64,000 nt of DNA, taken from contig BGZK01000294.1 in the NCBI GenBank assembly GCA_005406025.1, forward strand, positions 62,001 to 126,000, in the 5' to 3' direction. Positions 59,409-64,000 of the stretch are shown piece after piece. This stretch comes from Eumeta japonica (lineage: Eukaryota > Arthropoda > Insecta > Lepidoptera > Psychidae). Within the stretch, counting starts at the first letter, position 1. Each line of letters opens with the position of its first letter. Both the position numbers and the translations under genes were made by a program. The notes under the pieces were generated by a model that was given only the letters and a program-made list of their open reading frames with translations, searched no databases and had not been told where the DNA came from.

Positions 59409-62376
59409 CTAAAACAGAACAGTTAAAATATATTATGCCAAGTAAAATTTTAGTTGGTTAACATAGATACATAGCAATAATTATTTCTATTCTATTGCCA
59501 CAATTAACATCAGTCCTTTATTTTCTATGATAAGGAAGAAATCTTATGATTGAATTTTGAAATAATATATTAAATTTTATAGTATACAATAATATATTAT
59601 AATTTAACTTCTCTGCTTTTTGTTGTTTATTATAGTTTCTTCTTTATATTCTTGTTTTCACAATCTCTTTGTAAAATCTTGATAAGAGATTTTTGTTACT
59701 TTAACAATATCTAATATAAGAACTAATTACTAATATTAGTTTAAACCTTCATTAAAACTAAATACAAAATTATTAATCAAAGGAAGGCTTATTTTATTGA
59801 TTCCCATCCCTTCGAGTGCCATAAACCTGAGGCTTTATTTTGGTTTTTTTCTTAAATGTTCATTTTTTTATCAAATTATTACCACATTTAAGGTTTATAC
59901 TCAGTTAGAATTTTCGAAAAATCGATTTCTTTTTTTGCATCTTCGGAATGTATATACATATATTTAAGTATATTCTCTGAAAATTTTAAGTCAATCTGAT
60001 TAATATTTTCGGATATACCTGAATTTGTAAGACCACGTCAAAGTGTTGGATTCTGAAAGCTACTCCTTAAGGTGAAGTTGTCAAAAAAGAATGTATCGGG
60101 CATGTTCAGAAGAGAATGGGTTCACGACTCTGCTAGCTAGTAAGAAAAATGACAGAAACAGTTGAATAAAGCAGAAAAAAAAATACAAAAGAAGCACTTT
60201 CAGGGAAAGGTAAACTCACGGCTAAGTTAATAGATAAGCTGACAGTTTACTATGGTTTGGTAATAAGGAGAAATTGTGATTCTGTGGATAATATGTATAA
60301 TGCAATTTGGAGAACACTATTGTCCGACTGATAAGAGGTCTCAACACGAAATGTGCCCAGGTGAAGAAGGTTCATGGTGTAGTGGGCAGAAAGCGCTAGA
60401 AACAGACACATTATCTTCTTACACCCATGATTATGCAACTTTACCAGCTGATGTTGATGAAGCGGATGAAGATATATCCAATTTATGAAGACCTTAGCAA
60501 CGTAAAATTATTGGAAAGGTGTGTCGGTGGATTTACACAAAACAATAATGAGAGTTATAATGAGTTAATATGGAAAATAACTCCAAAAATTGTTCCATGT
60601 GGCAATAAAGTTGTTGAAATAGCAGCTTACATTGCAGCTGAAATGTTTATTGAAGGTACAAAATCATTATTGTACTTTATGAGTGCATTAAGAGTTTCAT
60701 TAGGCACTGTAGCTCATGCTTATCTCGAAACAGAAGACGCACAGCGTGCGATGATCTCCGACATGGCGCAACGACAACACCAGTTGGACTTATCAGAAGC
60801 TAACGATACTGCAGAAGATCCTTCTTATGGCCTTGCTATAGATGATACTATGTAAGATGAAGTAAAAAATTTTAACTATGTGTAAACTACTTCTGAAACT
60901 TTAAACGCGTTTTTCGCAGAACGGTATTTTCAAAGTCGGTGATCTCGATTTCTGGGAAGTGGCTCAACCGATCATTCTCAAAGCAAAAATTCCAGTCAAA
61001 AATGAAATTTTTTTTCAGTCGCCACTTTTTCAAAAATCAAAATTTTTATTATTCCTTCATTAAATACCTGTATTAATATATCCTTTAAAAGAATCTAACA
61101 ATTTTTTTGATTTCAGATAATCCAAACCACCGAAATGGAGATCACCACCAAGCTCTTTTTTTGGAGATTGTTCGGGGGAGGTCATCAATATTTGTACACG
61201 ATCCACATGCTATTGTATTCTTAAAAGTTGGCTCTATTTGAATTACGATCACTTGTAATTGATAATTAAAAACTGATTCTGTAAAAAATTCATAAAAAGA
61301 TGTCTTTTTGAGCTTCGCAACTGTGCATAACCCTTTAAAGGGCCTTTATGGTTGTATGGTTTACTGTATGTAGATATGTAAAAGTCAAAATTTTCTCTAA
61401 AGAGATACAAACAATCAATGATAGTTCCACTTTTTGCCACTGTACTCCCATTATGTTCGGGGTTTTCACATTGACTAATACTTTGATATAATTATACAAT
61501 AATTATCAAGGAGTATATTTGTAATATTAGTCAAAATTTATTTTGTGTTTGAATTGCAGCATGAACAATGCTCATAAGCAACATAATAAAATAGCAAAAT
61601 AGCCCTCTTCTGAGATAAATAACAAAACAGAACTCAACTTGCTGATCTCGAAATGTGTAAACATAGTTGTTTACATTATAAGTGAATTTTTATTAATCAC
61701 AATAATCCAGAGAATACTACACACTTCTTTGTTTATGTACAATATAAAATGTTTATACATATGTATGGGTTAGATAATAAGTAATGAACATTTCAATTTT
61801 TATACCCTGGAAATTTTCATGTAGGATCAAGAATGTTAAGTGGCAGAGACTATATAAAGAATGAGTCACGCTCAAGTAAGTCAGTCATTGATCAGTTGTA
61901 GAGCATAATGAAAAAATAAGTGATTTTTTAAAATAATGCAACTCATGTAATAAATAATGACATCCGTTATTGTTTATTATATGAGTTACAATGTAGATAT
62001 TCCACAGCAAAAGCTGCATGTAACATATGTCAAAGGGTCAACTCAGGACATATGCATAATTTGGCTGCCCACCTTGGATGCACTCATAGCATAGTAGAAA
62101 ATCATTTACATACTTTGGGAAAAGTATACGTCACATCACGCTACTGTCTCAATCTAAAATCATACATTTTATGTTATAACACAATAGCATGATTCTGTTA
62201 CGTATGCTCATAGTCGCTTGGGCATTCTCCTTTAAGAAAAAATGATTTCACTTTATTGAACAACTTTTTCAAAACAAATTGTAATATTTGGTTTTTGCAT
62301 CAATTTATCACGACTATATAATGTTATAGGCCCTTTAATTGAACAATTTTTTGTCTAAGGGTAATTTATAGTTTCA

Positions 62377-62408
<32 letters not shown>

Positions 62409-62798
62409 TTTTGTGTGTGTTTCTAACATTATAATTGTATGATTTCAAAGATTATTTTTAAGATCAGAAATTATTCCATATGGATAAAGATATAGTAATG
62501 ATATTGATGAGGTCAGAATCTTAAAACTGATGATAATTCATCTGTAGCAAAATAAGTATTACCTCTTATGGAAATCTTCAATACAATGTATACGATTAAC
62601 AGCATCTACAGTAAATGGTATTCCGTCAAGGCTTTTATTGCAGACAACACATGTGAAGCATCTCGGGTGATATGGTTTGCCTGTAGCTCTAAGAATTCTA
62701 TCCAAGATTGGTTCTGAGCACACGCAACACTTTTCCAATGTATCCAAGTAATCCCTTTCACAAAGTGCTCGGCCAGAGACTGCATAGAATGGACGTCC
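59168..62798 (-). CDS. Zyx: Zyxin (LPP/TRIP6/zyxin family), 3' part: LIM2 and LIM3
   Basis: Zyxin is a focal-adhesion and actin stress-fibre LIM protein that also signals in Hippo growth control in flies. Two exons are visible: 62798-62563 and 59408-59168, joined in phase (AG|G gives Arg). The first reads GRPFYAVSGRALCERDYLDT and then LEKCCVCSEPILDRILRATG, the end of LIM1 and the start of LIM2; the zinc ligands of LIM2 continue to IHCIEDFHKR. The second encodes LIM3: YAPRCARCGFPIVPEGGAEE, then VRIVALDRSYHVVCYACEDC and GCYPLDGHLYCRECNARRI, and ends at TAA 59170-59168. GCYPLDGH and the IVALDR core fit zyxin/LPP better than ajuba. Upstream exons with LIM1 and the proline-rich N-terminus lie beyond 64000. 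Confidence 0.92.
60050..60860 (+). pseudogene. Mutator-like transposase C-terminal fragment in the zyxin intron
   Basis: The plus-strand pieces follow each other in the order of the C-terminal half of insect Mutator-like transposase proteins: VKKECIGHVQKRMGSRLL (about 60078), GKGKLTAKLIDKLTVYYGLV then IRRNCDSVDNMYNAIW (about 60205-60315), EMCPGEEGSWCSGQKALETD, and then KLLERCVGGFTQNNNESYNE and LIWKITPKIVPCGNKVVEIA in the frame 60427-60855. Two frameshifts and a stop separate the pieces. The N-terminal half with the catalytic core is missing. It lies antisense to zyxin. Confidence 0.75.
61940..62270 (+). pseudogene. Small mariner transposase fragment in the zyxin intron
   Basis: The plus-strand translation gives DIRYCLLYELQCRYSTAKAA and CNICQ, then after a deletion HNLAAHLGCTHSIVENHLHT and LGKVYV. 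These are two helix-turn-helix pieces of a mariner transposase; the linker and everything C-terminal are gone. Boundaries are approximate and terminal repeats were not found. Confidence 0.55.
62376..62420. repeat. (AT)n(GT)n compound microsatellite
   Basis: A short run of AT units passes into about 12 GT units, then an interrupted TTTTTGTGTGTGT tail. It lies in the zyxin intron. Confidence 0.9.
62563..62798 (-). CDS. Zyx: Zyxin penultimate exon (end of LIM1, LIM2)
   Basis: The acceptor on the minus strand is TTATTAG|GGACGTCC and the donor is AAGAG|GTAATA. It is 236 nt, entered in phase 0 and left in phase 2. LIM2 shows C-x2-C, H-x2-C, C-x2-C and C-x2-D/H pairs in order, all present. Confidence 0.9.
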
Positions 62799-64000
62799 CT
62801 AATAACAGTAAAACCACATTCACCATTTAAATGTTATGTTAAATATCTTCCAAAATATATTTTTGACAGGTGGTTGATAATAATTTTAAATAATTTAATG
62901 AAAAATTAAAAATGTATAAGATATTTAATATGTTGTATACCAGTTGTAACTATATTTAAAACATAAAGTCAAACAAACTAATGAGGTCCCATACTAAAAA
63001 AAAGGCCCATGCTTAGTAAAATATTTTTCTTTTCTTTGTAAAAAGTTCAGAGATAATCATAAGCATCAGACATATGTCAATATGCTATTTCAAACTATAA
63101 GACATATAATATCAAATAGTATATGCATTAAAAAATATACAGTAGTTTACGGGATTTAGAAATTACAAAATAATTTATAGAACATTTTATGTAGTGAAAA
63201 TGTTTGGTAAATTGAAAGTTTAAATTTACAAAAATGATACTTGTACATGAAATGATTATTGAATGGCAGTTAAATTAAACATCGATGCAACAGTGCCAAA
63301 TGGAAATCTGTAGTTTCTACCTACTTCTGAGAGATAAGTATAAACTTCAATTATATATAAGCACAATACCACTGGCTAACTTATCAGATCTCTAGAACCA
63401 TAGGTCCGATTGACTTGACTTTGGCATGGTTACTCTTTTTAGGATGTAGACGGTCACTAAGAAAGGATTTTATGCAAATCCTACCCAAAAAAATTTTTTC
63501 ATCTATGTGGGTGGAGCCAATGGAAAAACTCAGTATTACATAGTGTCATTAAATTTAAAACATATAAAACCAATGTACCTATCTTCTTATGGATTTTTAT
63601 AAACAACAGTAATTGTAAGTATTATCAAGTCATTTTACAATGAAACGCATTAGTTGATACATAATATTAACTAATTAAATGAACTGACACTTCAAAAAAA
63701 ACTGAACAAGCGCAACAGTGCGAGTAACTTGCATCCTGAGGATTTCATACAAACTTAATTATGTATGTAGATATCAAGAGTATCAAAGATTTTTGCTCAT
63801 TTTAGATACTGATACTGATTATAAATCTGGGAAATCCCAAAACTTTTCATTATTATTAAAAAAAATAATATTTTAATATTATAATTTTTAGAAATCTCAA
63901 AAAATCATAGCAGGAAGGTAAAAATGTTCACCCATACATTGGTGTATATCACAGCCAATTTCCAAATGCAAATGTCAGTTTGTAATGATGACAATTTTTT
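62799..64000. other. Zyxin intron up to the window edge
   Basis: AT-rich intron on the 5' side of the LIM2 exon. A segment at about 63370-63530 (GATTGACTTGACTTTGGCAT, GATGTAGACGGTCACTAAG) has the look of a dispersed insect repeat. No further zyxin exon is recognisable before the edge. Confidence 0.55.

Noticed and set aside
1..64000. CRISPR arrays, operons, riboswitches, prokaryotic defence systems, tRNA or rRNA genes
   Set aside because: No regular spacer array or structured RNA pattern was seen, and the spliced genes and transposons show this is eukaryotic nuclear DNA.

Overview
This is eukaryotic, very AT-rich DNA with insect character. It has two spliced host genes with GT-AG introns and a dense set of decayed insect-type transposons. 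Several dispersed repeats look like families I associate with moth and butterfly genomes, so a lepidopteran is my best guess; no single diagnostic marker proves the order. There is no bacterial or phage material, no CRISPR array and no rRNA or tRNA gene that I can see.

Host gene 1 (plus strand, 17197-43831) is a complete 12-exon gene for the insect NSL1/KANSL1 (waharan) scaffold of the MOF-containing NSL histone acetyltransferase complex. All twelve exons join with matching phases into one 831-residue frame. It carries an N-terminal coiled-coil region, a cysteine cluster, the PEHE domain, then proline-rich and alanine-rich tracts. One intron (intron 10) appears to use a GC donor. Host gene 2 (minus strand, entering from the right edge) is zyxin: the last two coding exons (62798-62563 and 59408-59168) encode LIM2 and LIM3. 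The two genes converge and are separated by about 15 kb.

Left part (1-16900): a truncated non-LTR retrotransposon on the minus strand (1 to about 2660, ORF1 FP-like domain, endonuclease, reverse transcriptase); a composite repeat with tandem units (about 3115-5280); a second LINE 3' end on the plus strand (about 9810-10560); and a Tigger/pogo transposon (about 12000-14171) with an uninterrupted 508-codon transposase whose three catalytic aspartates are present. The rest is AT-rich with no recognisable gene.

The introns of NSL1 have collected transposons: a dead Tigger with TA duplications (23556-25580), a mariner with four stop codons (30058-31339), a MITE next to it, a second mariner type (34340-35240), a third mariner (36958-38212), and a deleted mariner remnant (about 40740-41511) whose relative lies at about 58107-58905. 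Downstream of NSL1 sit a hAT element with an exact 8-bp target duplication (44643-47698) and a pogo-type MITE (54259-54875). The large zyxin intron holds a Mutator-like transposase fragment and a small mariner fragment. I found no new gene system. The points most worth following are the intact Tigger ORF inside decayed ends, the GC-AG intron, and several near-perfect hairpins.
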